A stretch of 64,000 nt of DNA from Coix lacryma-jobi var. lacryma-jobi (Eukaryota; Streptophyta; Magnoliopsida; Poales; Poaceae), in NCBI GenBank assembly GCA_009763385.1, contig CM019831.1, positions 15,340,080-15,404,079 of the forward strand, given 5' to 3'. Of the stretch, positions 9,096-21,277 are shown in pieces (position 1 is the first letter of the stretch; each line of letters starts with the position of its first letter). Both the position numbers and the translations under genes were made by a program. The notes under the pieces are model-generated. The model had not been told where the DNA came from, did not search any database, and saw only the letters and a program-made list of their open reading frames with translations.

Positions 9096-12000
9096 ATGGC
9101 GGACCTCGCCGTTGGGATCTCCAAGGCGGCGATCGAGGCTCTGGTGAGCAAGGTCCAGTCTGCCATCAAGGAGGACGCAGAGAAGTGGCTGACGGTGCAA
9201 CGCGATCTGGTGTTCATCACGGGCGAGTTCGAGATGATGCAGTCCTTCCTCGACACCGCCAGTGAGGAGCACGTCAAGAATAAGATCGTGAGGACATGGG
9301 TGCGGCAGGTCCGCGACCTGTCCAACGACGTGGAGGACAGCATCGACTTCATCCTCCACATTGACACGGCGAAGAGGTCATGGTGGCTACGGCGGCTGCT
9401 GCCGTCCTGTGGCGGCAAGACGGGAGCTGAGCTGCCAGTGGACGAAGCGGTGGCCAAGACAACGCTGCTCAGGGCCGGGGTGGTGGACGTGAGCCAGAGG
9501 AACATACGCTACAACCTTATTGTTGACTCTGCCTCCAGACCCATGGATCCGGTGGTGCAAAAGACAGCTTCTGACAGTACAAGTTCATTTGACATTCTTA
9601 TCAATGCAGTTGAGAAGAGCGGCCTCTTGGATCTTGCCGGATTGATCACTAGGAAATTAGAGGAAGACAGAGACCTTCAAGTAGTCTCCGTCGTCTGCGG
9701 AACAGAAGGTGATCTTGGAAAAGTAGCCATCATCAGGAAGGCGTATAGTGATGCAAGAATCCACAAGGACTTCCAGTGTCGCGCCTGGGTGAAGCTGGTG
9801 CATCCCTTCAATCCTCACGAATTCCTTCGGAGCTTGATGACTCAGTTCTTCACGAACTCTTGCCAAGATGACAAAGAAATGAATGTAGGTCTAGACGCGC
9901 TGGAGAGGATGCAGCAGATCGACCTAATCAAGGAGTTTGCTCAGAAAGAAAAGAACAATAGGTACCTCATCTTCTCTGTTGGCTTCGTATTATTCTCATG
10001 CCTGCTGTATCTCTCTCTTTATTCTGCTTATGTCCTGTGTTGGCTTTGTATGGATCTTAGCTTAGAACCTCTTAGCAGTTTTAATCCGTGTAGTCGTAGC
10101 TTTGAGACAGAGCGCTTCGCTCAGCTTAGCAAATTCAAGTTGAAAAATCTCTGAGCCTCAGATTTCCCTCTGTTTCTGTGTATCACTCTTCAGAACTCTG
10201 TATTTCTGTTATTCTGAATTTCTGATAATGGAAATGGGATTCTCCCGTGTGGAAAAAAAGGTACCTCATCGTGCTGGAAGACCTGTGCACCATGGTACAG
10301 TGGGATGCCATCAGGTCCTACCTACCGGACAGGAAGAACGGGAGCCGGATTGTTGTGTTGACGCACCATCCGGTGGTTGCAAGCCAATGTACTGGGGAGC
10401 CATGCCGAGTTTCAGAGCTTGACTACTTTTCACCGGGCCATTCTCTGCGAGTCTATTACAAAGAGGTACTAATTCTCTATTACAAACCAGTTTGGTTCAA
10501 ATCATTTTGTGGGATTACTTGTTCTTGTGCAGCAAGTCTGTCCAAATATTAATGATCGCAAATTTACCACCAAACCCAAAAAAGTTCATATGTATGTCAC
10601 TCACTAGTTTAGGTTGTTCATCCACTTTGACAGAGCATATATAGCGGCTAAATATTACCCAAGAAAAATCCAATATTCTCTTTTTTTTTGCATAGTCGCT
10701 TATTTTTATTAGCACTAATAATTTGGCATTGGTGTGTACTCCAATTTTTCAACTTGTTTGTTCTTATCTTGGAATATCTGCAGAGTTCCCAACACGATAG
10801 ATCAGTCCATTCATTTATCAAGGCCCGTTCATTGTTTAACTATGGCCTTCTTGGGCGTGATGCCGAAATGGATGAACTTTTTGAGCAGACCCAAAAGACC
10901 CAGGAAAGGCGGCTTATTTCGATCTGGGGGATGCCTGGTGTCGGTAAATCAGCTCTTGTCAAATCCATATACTGCAAACTTAGGACTAGCAATGAATTCA
11001 AGAGGCACGCTCGGGTCAGTATATCCCATCCGTTCAATCGAACAGACTTCAGCCGGAGCTTACTTTTGGAAATGCATAAGGAATCAACTTCTTTGGAGGA
11101 AAATTATGGAAAGGCTTTTCAAGCCGAAGATCCCATCAAAGAGTGCAGAGATCATCTGCATGGATGTGTGTGCCTTTTCGTAATTGATGGTGTGCGGTCA
11201 AAACAGGACTGGGATTGGATAAATTCTAACTTGATACAATATGGAGACTCTAGGAGTTGTATCATTACCATTTCTTCAGAAGAAAGTGTGGCCAAACATT
11301 GTGCAGTACCCTATACTGATGGAGTGTACAACGTCAAAGGTCTACATGCCGCCGCTTCGGTTGAATTGTTCCAAAAGGTGTGTTTAGTCACAAGTAGAGT
11401 TACTTACATATGATGCGTGCTCAATTCTCATATGCTCTATTTCAGATTTATATTATTTACACTAATAACCTGTCAACAAGTACCACAAAAGCTTTTATTT
11501 AAAAGATATAAATATTTCAAAAGAAACATAAGTGTTCTAAAGTTAGTAGAATAATTTAGAGCTAGCTCGTATATAAAGAAAATTGCTTATTTTTCTTTGT
11601 CCCTTTATTTTTAGACCTATGTTCTATATATTGTTTTTTACTCATACATGATGTACTTTGGCTAACAGTTACTCCATATGCCTTGCAATCTTGATTCTAG
11701 TTTCTCTTATTGGCTTTGTACGACTGACATTTCGAGCGTTTAACATGTGTTTAATTAAAATCTTAGCTTGAGATTTGCCGGCGCCTATTGCACTCTTTTT
11801 GGCCTGACTTGATATATTAAGATTTTGGGCTCCCAATTCTGATCTTACCTACCAGGATTAACCTACTCCCTCCGTATCACATTTAGATGACGTTTAGGAC
11901 AGCGACACGGTCTCCAAAGTGTAACTTTGACCACTTGTATTTTTAAAATATTTGTTGTAAAATGGTATATGTATACTTTTGTGAAAGTACTTTTCAAGAC

Positions 12001-15000
12001 AAATTTATTTATATGATTTTTATATCTCTAAACTCAATAATTTAAAAGTTATTCATGATTTATATTCCCAATGTTTGACTCAAACTTTGTCCAAAACGTC
12101 GTCTAAAAGCGATACGGAGGGAGTAATTCTTTTCTCCTACTCATGTTAAGTTGAAGCCCAAGTGCTTTTTGGATTTTAGATTTGTTAAAAATTGTGTTCC
12201 AGCTTGTATGAGCTTGTGGACAAAGATTTTTTTATATCTCAGGCCTATCTTCTTTTGTTTATGTCCTAACACACTAAACATATAGATACTTTGCATTTTT
12301 TATCCATTTGTGACAATGTTTTTGAGGCATCGCCTAGGCCTCGGCGACGAGGCGTGCTCGAGGGTCTGGGCGTCGGGGGCGCCATGACCTGCACTGGTAT
12401 GGCGTCCGCCTAATTGAGTTAGGCGTCGCCGAGGAGTAATTTGGCATCGGGCGGACGCCTACAGCTCCGCCACAGATGCCGGATACAGTTCGCGGGGGAA
12501 GGGCACCAAAAGACCCGCGGGCCCATGGGAAATGGACAACGCGCGGCGCGTCCGTGGGTAATCTTCCGCGCGCGGCGCGTCCGTGGGAAATCGACTGCGC
12601 GGCAGTAGATTGGGCCTTCGTGAGGAAAATTTACCGCGCACGAGGCCTGTACGCAGCCGCGAGTGAGGGTGAGGGGAGAGGAAACTGGTCAGCCGCTTCT
12701 GCCATAGAGCTGGTCCTGCATCTCCGCTTGGACTCTGCACCTGCCGTGGAGTCCGCACGTCCGCCTCGAGTGTCCGCCTCCATCGGTCGTTCGGCCGTCC
12801 ACAGCTGCTCACCCGCCTCCTCTGTTCTGGTCCCCTCAATCTTCCAGCCCCCCGTGCGTGTACTCTGCTCCGGTGTTCTGGTCCCCTAAGTCTTCCAGCC
12901 CCGTGCGTGTACTATGCTTTGTTCTGTGAGTGTGCTCTGCTATGTTCCAGCCTCCTCTGTTCTGTTTTTTTTTTATATTATTGATCTGTTACATACTCAC
13001 GGAGGAGACTAATGCCTGCTTGTGTTGGGGATCTTTCTTTCTGTGTTGGGGATCTTGTCCGCCATAAACGCCTAGGCATTGTGAAGGGGGTAGGGCGCCG
13101 CGCCTCGCCGCAACGTCTCAAAAACATTGATTTGTGATATATATACTATGTTTACGAATTACTGTGTATATTTTATTAACCCTAGTCATAGAATTTGCAT
13201 TGAATCTCTATGTGTGTCCATCATGCGTTAGCTGGAACCTTCGCTGGAGCTATGTTACCTTTGGTTCAAGCCAACCCTGGTTACTCTATGTATTAATATT
13301 TCGACTTCCCTATTTTGATCTTACCTAATCTATTTTCTACTAAATGTTTTCTGCTCTCATGATAACTTGAGGTCTTAATGTTTGTTGTACTTCTATTCCA
13401 TACTATGTATTTGCATCAATTAAGAATCTAGATTCTAGGTCCTATAATACATTTTAGTATAAAAATTTCATGTATACGCATTGAAGCTGATAACACAATG
13501 CCTATGATGTCAAACTTCCTCTATAAAATACTAGTACAGTATATTTTCTTAAAAGTGGTGGCCCTTTTAGTTGAATTATTAATGCATATATAATTGCATT
13601 AATATATGGTTTCATATGATTGAAATTGCCATGCATCTGTATGCAAATAAATAAGAAAACATATTTCATACAATGTCTGCTCAGTTACTTGTGACTGTAT
13701 GACTTACTACTTTAAAACAATCTATATAAATGATAATTGGTCTTTCCCGTACAAAGTTCGAGAGTAGTTCATATGTGCATTTTTGTCGCTTTAGTATGTC
13801 ATATTCAATAATGGTTCAGTTATTTTTCATATATCGATAGTAGAAAAAATCCACTAACTTGGAAGCATATATAAAGCATTTTGAGTAATTTTTTATCATA
13901 CTGGAATGTCTGCTTAGAAGCATATATACAGCACTTTGAGTAATTATTTTTATCATACTAGAATATGTCTGCTTAGAAGCATATATAAAGCAGTTTGAAT
14001 AATTATTTTTATAATACTGGAATATGTCTGTAATTTAGATATGTAGACTTAGATGTCAGGATGAAGCTGGATCGAAAGATAAATAGATATTACAGATGCA
14101 AATATTAGTTGTTTCTTTGTACTAGGATTCAGTCAGATATGGATAATATCAGATGCCTTGGATAATGATACCCATCCCATATGTGTCAGAAATCCAAGTT
14201 TCAGTATTCAGATTTGGATATGGTAATGGATTTTAAATGTCTAGATTCATATATGGATTGTGTTTCAAACAGATGGATGTCGTGAAATATCCATTCCATT
14301 TTCATCCCAACTTAGATGGTTACTTCAACTAATTTGAAATTGTCCATCGACTAATAGAAATATTTATGTTTTGCTAATAGGTGCTTCAGGAGATTGCATC
14401 GTATAAGAGAGATTGGGAGGGCGAAGAAGCATTCCTTGTTTTGTCCAAGTGCGGCGGGCTTCCCAGAGTGATAACTACTGTTGCAGGATACTTGGCCAGA
14501 AAACCAAGAGACGTACTCAAACAGGAGATGAGGCGTCTGAGCGGCAACTTCATGGAGGAGCTAGCCACCAATCCGGAGTTTGATTCGTTGCAGGGCCTTC
14601 TCGCCTGGATGCATTCCTACTTGGACTCTTGCCCTCGGCATCTTAAGAAATACATGTTGTATCTGTCGATCTTTCCACAGGACGCCATCATTCGGCGTAG
14701 GCGTTTGATCAGGCGATGGATTGCCGAGGGCTTCTCCAAGGGCACCGACAGCATTAGCACCGAGAAGTACGCAGAGAAGATTTTCGACGAGGTCGCCGCA
14801 CTTAGCATCATGCAGCCAGTACTACTAGAGGCAACTAAGCTGATTGGGTATCGAGTTAATGGTTTTTTCCGTGAGTACATCATGTCACGGCCAGCGGAAG
14901 AGACTATTTTCTTTCCAGTGCAAGTCTCTGCACTGGAGAATCAGGGGCAAGGCCGCCTGACCACAGATGGCATAGGGCAGCACCTAGCCATCGAGAGATG

Positions 15001-16285
15001 CTGGGATAGCGATCCGGTTTTGTTCGGGAGTTTGGACTTCTCACGGCTACGGTCGCTGACAGTTTTTAAATTGTTTTATTCATTCTACGTCTCAGACAGG
15101 ATGAGGGTGCTTCGGGTGCTGGATCTTGAAAATGCAAGGGATGTAAGTGATGGTGACTTCGAGCGGATTGGGAAGCTGCCACCACGTCTCAAGTTCCTCT
15201 CACTGAGAGGACAAGATGGAATCACTCGCCTGCCAGACACTGTTGGTGACCTGTTGCAGCTGCAAACTCTGGACATCAGAGGCACCAAGATCCTCATGCT
15301 GCCACCATTCATCACCAAGCTAAGGAAGCTGCAGTACATTCGTGCAGGTACCACAGTTGCATGGTCATATGATGATATGGAGGGATCGACGTTGACGCCA
15401 CCATCAAGGTGGCGCACTCTGCTGGCGTCCTGCTTGCCCAACAAGTTCCTCCTCAGGCGTGGTGCCAGTGGGGGTGTTGAGGCGCCTAGAGGGATTCACA
15501 GACTGGAAGCCTTGCAAACGCTGGGTGCCGTCTGTGTAAATACTGCTGGCGGGGACCACATTCTAGATGAGATCTTGTCACTTCCCCAGTTGAAGAAACT
15601 ACAAGTCTCTGGCATCAACTGGAAGAACACAGGATGGTCTCTTGCCTTCTCATTAGGTAGACATAGTCATATGGAATCCTTGTCACTGCAGTTCGAGAGG
15701 AACAACCATTTCGTTCATTGGAAACGCATCTTCATTCCCACAAGCGTACGGAGCCTAAAGATGTACGGCCATGTAGAGGAGCTGCCACCGTACATCAAGG
15801 GTCGACCTAATCTAGTGAAGCTGTCTTTAGAGATGGACACACTGTTCACAAAGGACATAGAGAACCTCGGGAGCATACCAAATCTGCGGACTCTACGCCT
15901 CCGTGTCAACAAGGGTCAAGTTGGTGACCTCCAATTTTCGGATACTGAAGTCAACGAGGATCAAGATGGTGATGAGCTCCAATTTCCATCTACTGAAAAA
16001 TTCAGGAAACTCCAGGTCCTCGAGATCGCCTGCAAATCCAAGTTGCATCTGAGGTTTGACGAGGGAGAGATGCCGAAACTTGAACATCTCAAGCTCCACT
16101 GCCTTGAAGGGTCAGAGATGCAGTTTTCCGGGCTAGAGCGCTTGGCTTCCCTCAAACAAGTATGGATTCTGGGTTCCTTTGACGACCAACTCGTGGAAGC
16201 AGTCCGGCACCAGCTTGTCAGTCATCCCAAGATACCAGCTCCGAAGCTGGAGGTTCATCCTAGGCAGTACGTCCTGCACTACTGA
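9096..16285 (+). CDS. CC-NB-NB-LRR resistance protein, Pib-like
   Basis: Exons 9096-9961, 10261-10465, 10784-11377 and 14381-16285 join in phase into 1189 codons plus stop. Every intron starts GT and ends AG. Residues 1-140 form an Rx-type coiled coil with an EDVID-like segment (NDVEDSIDFIL, about 78-88). A first NB domain has a degraded P-loop (GTEGDLGK, about 202-209), RNBS-A, and kinase-2 YLIVLEDL across the exon 1/2 junction. A second NB domain has an intact P-loop (GMPGVGKS, about 406-413), kinase-2 FVIDGV (about 489-494, Gly for the second Asp), RNBS-B and GLPR. The MHD position reads VNG (about 714-716). Leucine-rich repeats follow to the end. Two consecutive NB regions are the published signature of rice Pib (about 1250 residues). 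The family acts inside the cell as immune receptors. Intron 1 has poor splice context, so the gene may make a 352-residue truncated form. An AATAAA lies at 16404. Confidence 0.85.
9972..10258 (+). mobile_element. 5'-truncated LINE insertion acting as intron 1
   Basis: The 287-bp insert ends in TAATGGAAATGGGATTC.. and a run of seven A (10253-10259), resembling plant LINE 3' ends. It is flanked by identical 12-bp copies of AGGTACCTCATC at 9960-9971 and 10259-10270. Removing the insert plus one repeat copy restores an uninterrupted kinase-2 region. The GT of the left copy and the AG of the right copy are exactly the intron borders. The acceptor lacks a pyrimidine tract (it is preceded by GGAAAAAAAG), so splicing may be inefficient. 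Confidence 0.7.
11876..12123. mobile_element. Stowaway-type MITE in intron 3
   Basis: The element has CTCCCTCCGTATC ends with the inverted GATACGGAGGGAG, and TA on both sides (11874-11875 and 12124-12125). The termini and the TA target site are typical of Stowaway (Tc1/mariner) MITEs. The 248-bp interior is non-coding, with AT-rich inverted arms. Confidence 0.85.
12314..13129. mobile_element. Non-autonomous hAT-like element in intron 3
   Basis: An 816-bp element begins CAATGTTTTTGAGGC and ends with the inverted GTCTCAAAAACATTG. Both sides carry the 8-bp sequence ATTTGTGA (12306-12313 and 13130-13137), as expected for a hAT insertion. The interior is much more GC-rich than the intron. It includes GCGCGGCGCGTCCGTGGG repeats and an open frame of 137 codons (12476-12889) with no recognisable domain. 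No transposase is present. Confidence 0.8.
13863..14035. repeat. Three-copy AT-rich tandem repeat, 55-59 bp
   Basis: Copies start AAGCATATATA at 13863, 13918 and 13977. Each continues GCA.TTTGAGTAAT, a T-rich run, ATCATACT and GAATATGTCTGCTTAG, with about 90% identity by eye. The array lies in intron 3, 350 bp before exon 4. Confidence 0.8.
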
Positions 16286-16403
16286 TGTTGCATGGCGTTC
16301 GTTCCCTTTAATTATCTCTTCTTCTTCTTTGCTCTCTTCTGCTATCTTAATTGTACTCTTCTGATAGTGAGCACCAACTGTTGTGTATATATTCATGTAT
16401 AAT

Positions 16404-16409
16404 AATAAA
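16404..16409 (+). terminator. Polyadenylation signal of the resistance gene
   Basis: AATAAA lies about 120 bp after the stop codon, preceded by TGTATATATTCATGTAT upstream-element-like sequence. This is a normal spacing for a plant 3' UTR. Confidence 0.5.
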
Positions 16410-17503
16410 GGCTCCCATGTTGAATGTGGACAGAAACCTCTGTTAATTTTTGATGTATGGGCTTTTGCGCGGTTGCGCCCTGCGCTCGCATTTTAATAAG
16501 AAAACTTATTTTCGACAGTAGCTATTTGCATTTGATTGGAAGACCTGTCAATCTGGAGGGAAGAAAGTGTGTATGTACAGTAATTACAGATTAACTGTGT
16601 TTGATGAAGGAATGTCGTCCAACAACGAGGATTGAGCTAATGTTGGTCACGCGATTAAAAGAAACAGTATGCTTCGATTTTCTGCTTTAGGCTTTGTAGA
16701 AATTGGTACAAAAGAGAACATATTTTATTTACAATTTATTCTTTTTCTTAGCGAGCGAGGTGTTAGTATGGCTAAGATATATAATATTATATACCAAAGT
16801 TCCATCGGCGCATCACTTGGCAACATTGGACAATGTTGAAAATTAATTTGTTTAAGAGCTTGCTTGTCGAAGGAAATGCCATCTCTGGTTTCAATTTTGC
16901 ATTCACGTTCTTTGCTGTCTGCTTCTCTGAGCTGTCTTAATCCTGACAACAAGGGTTTTTGTCAGCCTTATTATATATATGACTAGTTTCAGACAATACG
17001 AGCGCCGGTCTGCTTCCGACGCTGCAGCGTCAAACTCTACTGGATAACAGGATATATATATGTACTGGGCCAGGTTAAGATTTCATCGTCCCTGCTTGAT
17101 GACGGTAGGATCGCGCGAGCCCACCAGTTTGCCTTTTGGTTGCTAAAACTCGCACGAGGACCCAGCGGAAATCACAGCCTTTTGTGTTTGCTCTTTGGGC
17201 TTGGGCCTCGCTGTGAGTGTTGGCCCCGTGATGGACAGCCCACCCACCTTGGAACTCGACAACACCATGCACGTGCTGTTTTCCTCGTTTAGGTAGTTCT
17301 GTTCGTTCCCGTAGCCGGTTTTGCTCAGAAAAGCACAGCCGTATAAAAAACTAATCAAATCCTCTCGGACTTTTCCGGACATTTCTAACCAAATGCGATG
17401 GAGATCTCCGACCCTTTTCCAGATAAAAAAATCACAAATTTCTCTTCTTCTATTTCTAAATCTTGAAATGAGCTATACTAGCAGCGAAAGATAAGGGATG
17501 AAG
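16410..17503. other. Intergenic, no gene seen
   Basis: Apart from a low-complexity GCGCGGTTGCGCCCTGCGC stretch near 16467-16487, nothing diagnostic is visible. The short open frames on the minus strand have no recognisable domain. The right edge is the poly-T (minus-strand poly-A) of the LINE. Confidence 0.5.
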
Positions 17504-17719
17504 TTTTTTTTTTGAGATCACGCCAAACCCTAGGTGCATTTTTCATTAAGCACAATAGAGTCCAAACCCAACAACAAGAAAAACAGGGGGGGGGGGGGTG
17601 TTAACCCAGGGTTACCAGCTGAGCGAAGAAGCCCAAGAAGACAAAAGGCCGACCCAAACAAGCGGGCAAAGGAACAAACAACTTCTATGAATATCTCCTG
17701 AGGAACCGCCGAAGCCTGA

Positions 17720-20700
17720 TCAAGGAAGAAGGCAAGGTGCCCGTTCCCCGCCACGCACCATAGACTCGCCTCGTCTCTGATCCTCGTCGCCAGCAGCCCT
17801 GGCGAGGCTTGCTACTCCATCAAACGTTCTGGCATTGCGCTCTTTCCAGAGACTCCATCCGATCAAGAAGAAGAGCGAGTCAAAGCCACGTCGCAACTCT
17901 CTAGGCAGACGCTTGCGCTGCAGCAACCACCATTCGATGCCATGAGCATCACTGGCGATGGAGACGTCATTGAAATGAAGCCAGCCGAACCACTGAAGCC
18001 AGACCTCCCTGCTGAACGAGCAACCAACCAGGATATGATCAATGGTATCACACTCTTGTTCACAGAGAACACATACATTGGAATCTTGTAGACCATACCG
18101 AAAACGTCGATCCACTGTCCAACACCTCCCATGCAAGACCAACCAGAAGAAGAAACGGACCCTAGGAGGCGCTATGGTTTTCCAGATTTGCTTGACCTCA
18201 GGCAGAATGGAAGCACCCAGAAACATGGCGCCATAAGCAGACGTTGTCGAGTAGGTCCGATCCGCCGAAAAGCACCAGGAGAAGGAGTCCGGCTGGTCGA
18301 GCATCTGGATCTGAGCCAACCTATCATATAGGTTGGGCACCTCAACAATCAACTGCATGGTGACGACTCCAGTGATGTGCGTGACCCAGGCGTTGTCTGG
18401 CAATGCATCCGCGACAACGACGCACCATTTTCTTGGCCTGACCGCCGCAAAAACACGGACTACGCACGTCAGATGCACGCACCATCGAACCATCTGTCTG
18501 TCCAGAAGAAGACCGATCTACCATCCCCCAAAGCAATGGTTGTTGCCGCTCGAAAGAGGGCCAGCACCTCTCGCTCAACAGACCTCGGCATGAGCCCCTG
18601 CAGCCTGTCCTTCTAGACCCAACGTGCCCACAGAGAAACCCTGGCACACCTGAGATCAGTAACCCCAAGGCCCCACAACTCCTTTGGCAGACACACCGTG
18701 AGCCAATTAACCTTGAATTTCCCACCAGAAGCCGATGCCGCACCAGCCCAGATGAAGCCCCAGTGAAGCTTGTCAATAGCTTCAATCGCCCAGGGAGACA
18801 GGCAAAGGGCAATGGTTGTGTGCACAGGAATTGCCGACATGGTCACCTTGACTAGGGTGGATCGACCAGCCATGCTCATTAGGTTCCCTTTCCAAGTCGG
18901 AATCCTGGCGGCCACCTTATCAACCAGCGCTTGCTCGTCAGCCCTTCGCAGTTTGAAAACAGACAAGGGAATGCCTAAGTATTTGTAGGGGAATTCTTCA
19001 GCACGACAAGACAGGGTCTCTTGAACTCTCGACAGCTCCTCATCAGTGCAGTGCATCGGCATAGCAACACTCTTCTGGAGATTAGAGAAGAGCCCGAAGG
19101 CAAGACCAAAGACATGCAGGACCGATTTGACCACCTCCAGGTCGCTCTGCAAGGGACGCACGAGCAACACAAGGTCGTCTGCATAGAGGTTAACCCGCGG
19201 CCCAGCCAAGGCTGGGATCGGAGATAACAACCCGTGCTCCTCGACCCAACGAAAGGCTCTGTTGAGCACCTCCATCACTAGGACGAACAACAAAGGCGAT
19301 AAGGGATCACCCTGTCTGAGCCCTCTCACGTGGCAAATCGGACGCCCCGACCGACCATTAAGCAAGATCTTTGTGCTAGCGGTGGAAAGTATTGCCGAAA
19401 TCTAGTTCCTCCACCGTCTCCGAAATCCCATGTGCTCGAGGATCTCAAGCAGGAACACCCAAGCCACACTGTCAAAGGCTTTGGTGATATCAATCTTGAG
19501 GAGGACGCACGACGTTCGCGCTCTATGAATCACCTTATAACGCAGCTAGACATTCCTGAAGTTATCGTGGATGCTACGTCCCCGGATAAACGCACTTTGA
19601 TTCGGCTGGACCAAATGCTGTAATACCGGAGCCAATCTTTGAGCCATACACTTAGTGATCAACTTCCCAAAACTGTGCACTAAACTTATCGGCCAGTAGT
19701 GTTTGATCTCAGTTGGTTCATCCTTCTTTCTCAAGAGGATCATGTATGCTTCATTCAAGAGGTGGAAGCTCCTTGCATCCTGGGCCAGAAAGCATTAATG
19801 GCCGCCATGATGTCCCTTTTGATGATGGACCAGAAACGCTTGTAGAACAGCCTAGAGAAACCGTCTAGGCCGGGGGCCTTGTCATTTGGCATCTCCTGAA
19901 TGATAGCCCAAACCTCCTGCTCTGAGAAGACACGCTCTAGGTCCTCAAGCTCATCAACTAGAAGACCAAGCTCTTGTAGATCAAAACGTCGAGAGCGGTC
20001 AAAGTTAGCACCCATGATCGGTTGGAAGTAGTTATACAGCGCATCAGCTTTCTCCTCCTCTTCCACCACCTGTGTGCCCTCGACATCAAAGAACACGATG
20101 TGGTTACGTCGCCCCCGATGGCACACTTGTAGGTGAAAAAACTTCGTGTTGGCGTCCCCTTCCTGCAAGAACATGATACGTGCACGTTGGCGCACTATGG
20201 TCCTCAGGAAGGATGAAAGGCCGAGCACACGTAGTTTCAGCGACCGATGCATGACGCGTTCATCAAGGTCCAGCGCATGACTCTCTTGCTCTTCATTCAG
20301 CACCAGGATGGCCTCTCGAGCCAGGGTCAACTGTAGGCGAAGACTGCCGATACGCGAGTTGCTCCAACTTCAAAGCTCCTTGGTCACATTCCAGAACTTG
20401 AAGTCTAGAACACGGCACGGGTCCGCCTGAGACGGCGTGGGTGACCATCCCGTAGCCACAACGTCCGCGAAGCCTGGGATTTTCGTCCAAAAGGCCTCAA
20501 AGCAGAATCGCCTCCTAGCACACCGAAGGCATCCAAGACCAGTAAAAGCGGGCAATGATCAGAGCAGTCAAATGAGAGTGGTTTCAGCAGGTGTTGCGGG
20601 AACTTGGCCATCCAGTCCGGGGAGACCAGAACGCGGTCCAGTCGCTCGAGTGTAGGCTAGGCCATTCCACTAGACCACGTATATCTCTTGCCCACCAAAT

Positions 20701-21094
20701 GGACCTCCTCTAGCTGTGCGCTGTTGATGAAAGATTTGAATCTGTCCATAGAACGACGGTCCAAGTTGGCATTGTTTTTGTCCTGAGCTCGATATATCAT
20801 ATTAAAGTCTCCATAGACACACCACGGCCCTGGCGCTCTGGCTTTGAAAGCACTGAGCTCAGCAAGGAAGTGGACCTTCTGCTCCCAAAGCTGCAGCCCA
20901 TAAACGGCAGTCAACCAGAAGAAGTCTCCTAGATCATCAACACTTGCAAGCATGGCCGAGACGGAATGGACGCCCAAGCTAATCTCTGTCGCTAGCAGGC
21001 AAGCAGAACGCCACACTAGAACGATGCCCTCCGCAGTGCCAACAGCCGGCAAGAAAACATAGTCAAAGTCTGCTCCTAGGAGCTCATAAGCCAC
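17720..21094 (-). pseudogene. LINE ORF2 (endonuclease-reverse transcriptase), frameshifted
   Basis: Endonuclease pieces at 20657-21094 (VYGDFNMI motif) and 20405-20611 (SDHCPLLL, the catalytic SDH). The linker and RT start at 19755-20330 (NDKAPGLDGF). An RT block at 19546-19758 (NQSAFIRGRSIHDN) is followed by 18613-19365 with GLRQGDPLSPLLF and the catalytic YADD at about 19174-19185. The zf-RVT-like C terminus is at 17720-18493 (C..C..H..C cluster near CVLCEQECDTIDHILVGC). The order and motifs match plant L1 ORF2. At least four frame changes separate the pieces, so no active enzyme is expected. Confidence 0.85.
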
Positions 21095-21277
21095 ACTGAA
21101 TTACAAACCACACTTAACTTGGTCTCTTGGAGGCACACTAAGATCGGCCTCTCCTAAATCAGTAACTGGCGTACTACACTACGCCGTGCGCGGTCGTTTA
21201 GGCCGCACACATTCCACACAAGACAACTTTTCTTCATTGACATAACAAACCAATGTGGATCCCACGGCCGGATACGC

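Noticed and set aside
9096..10154. A complete 352-residue CC-only protein as the main gene product
   Set aside because: The frame runs past a matching GT donor into the LINE-like insert, and the true NB sequence continues exactly at 10261. It is kept as a possible retained-intron form, not as the gene.
12476..12889. Open frame of 137 codons as a host gene
   Set aside because: It lies wholly inside the hAT element, is GC-driven, and has no recognisable domain.
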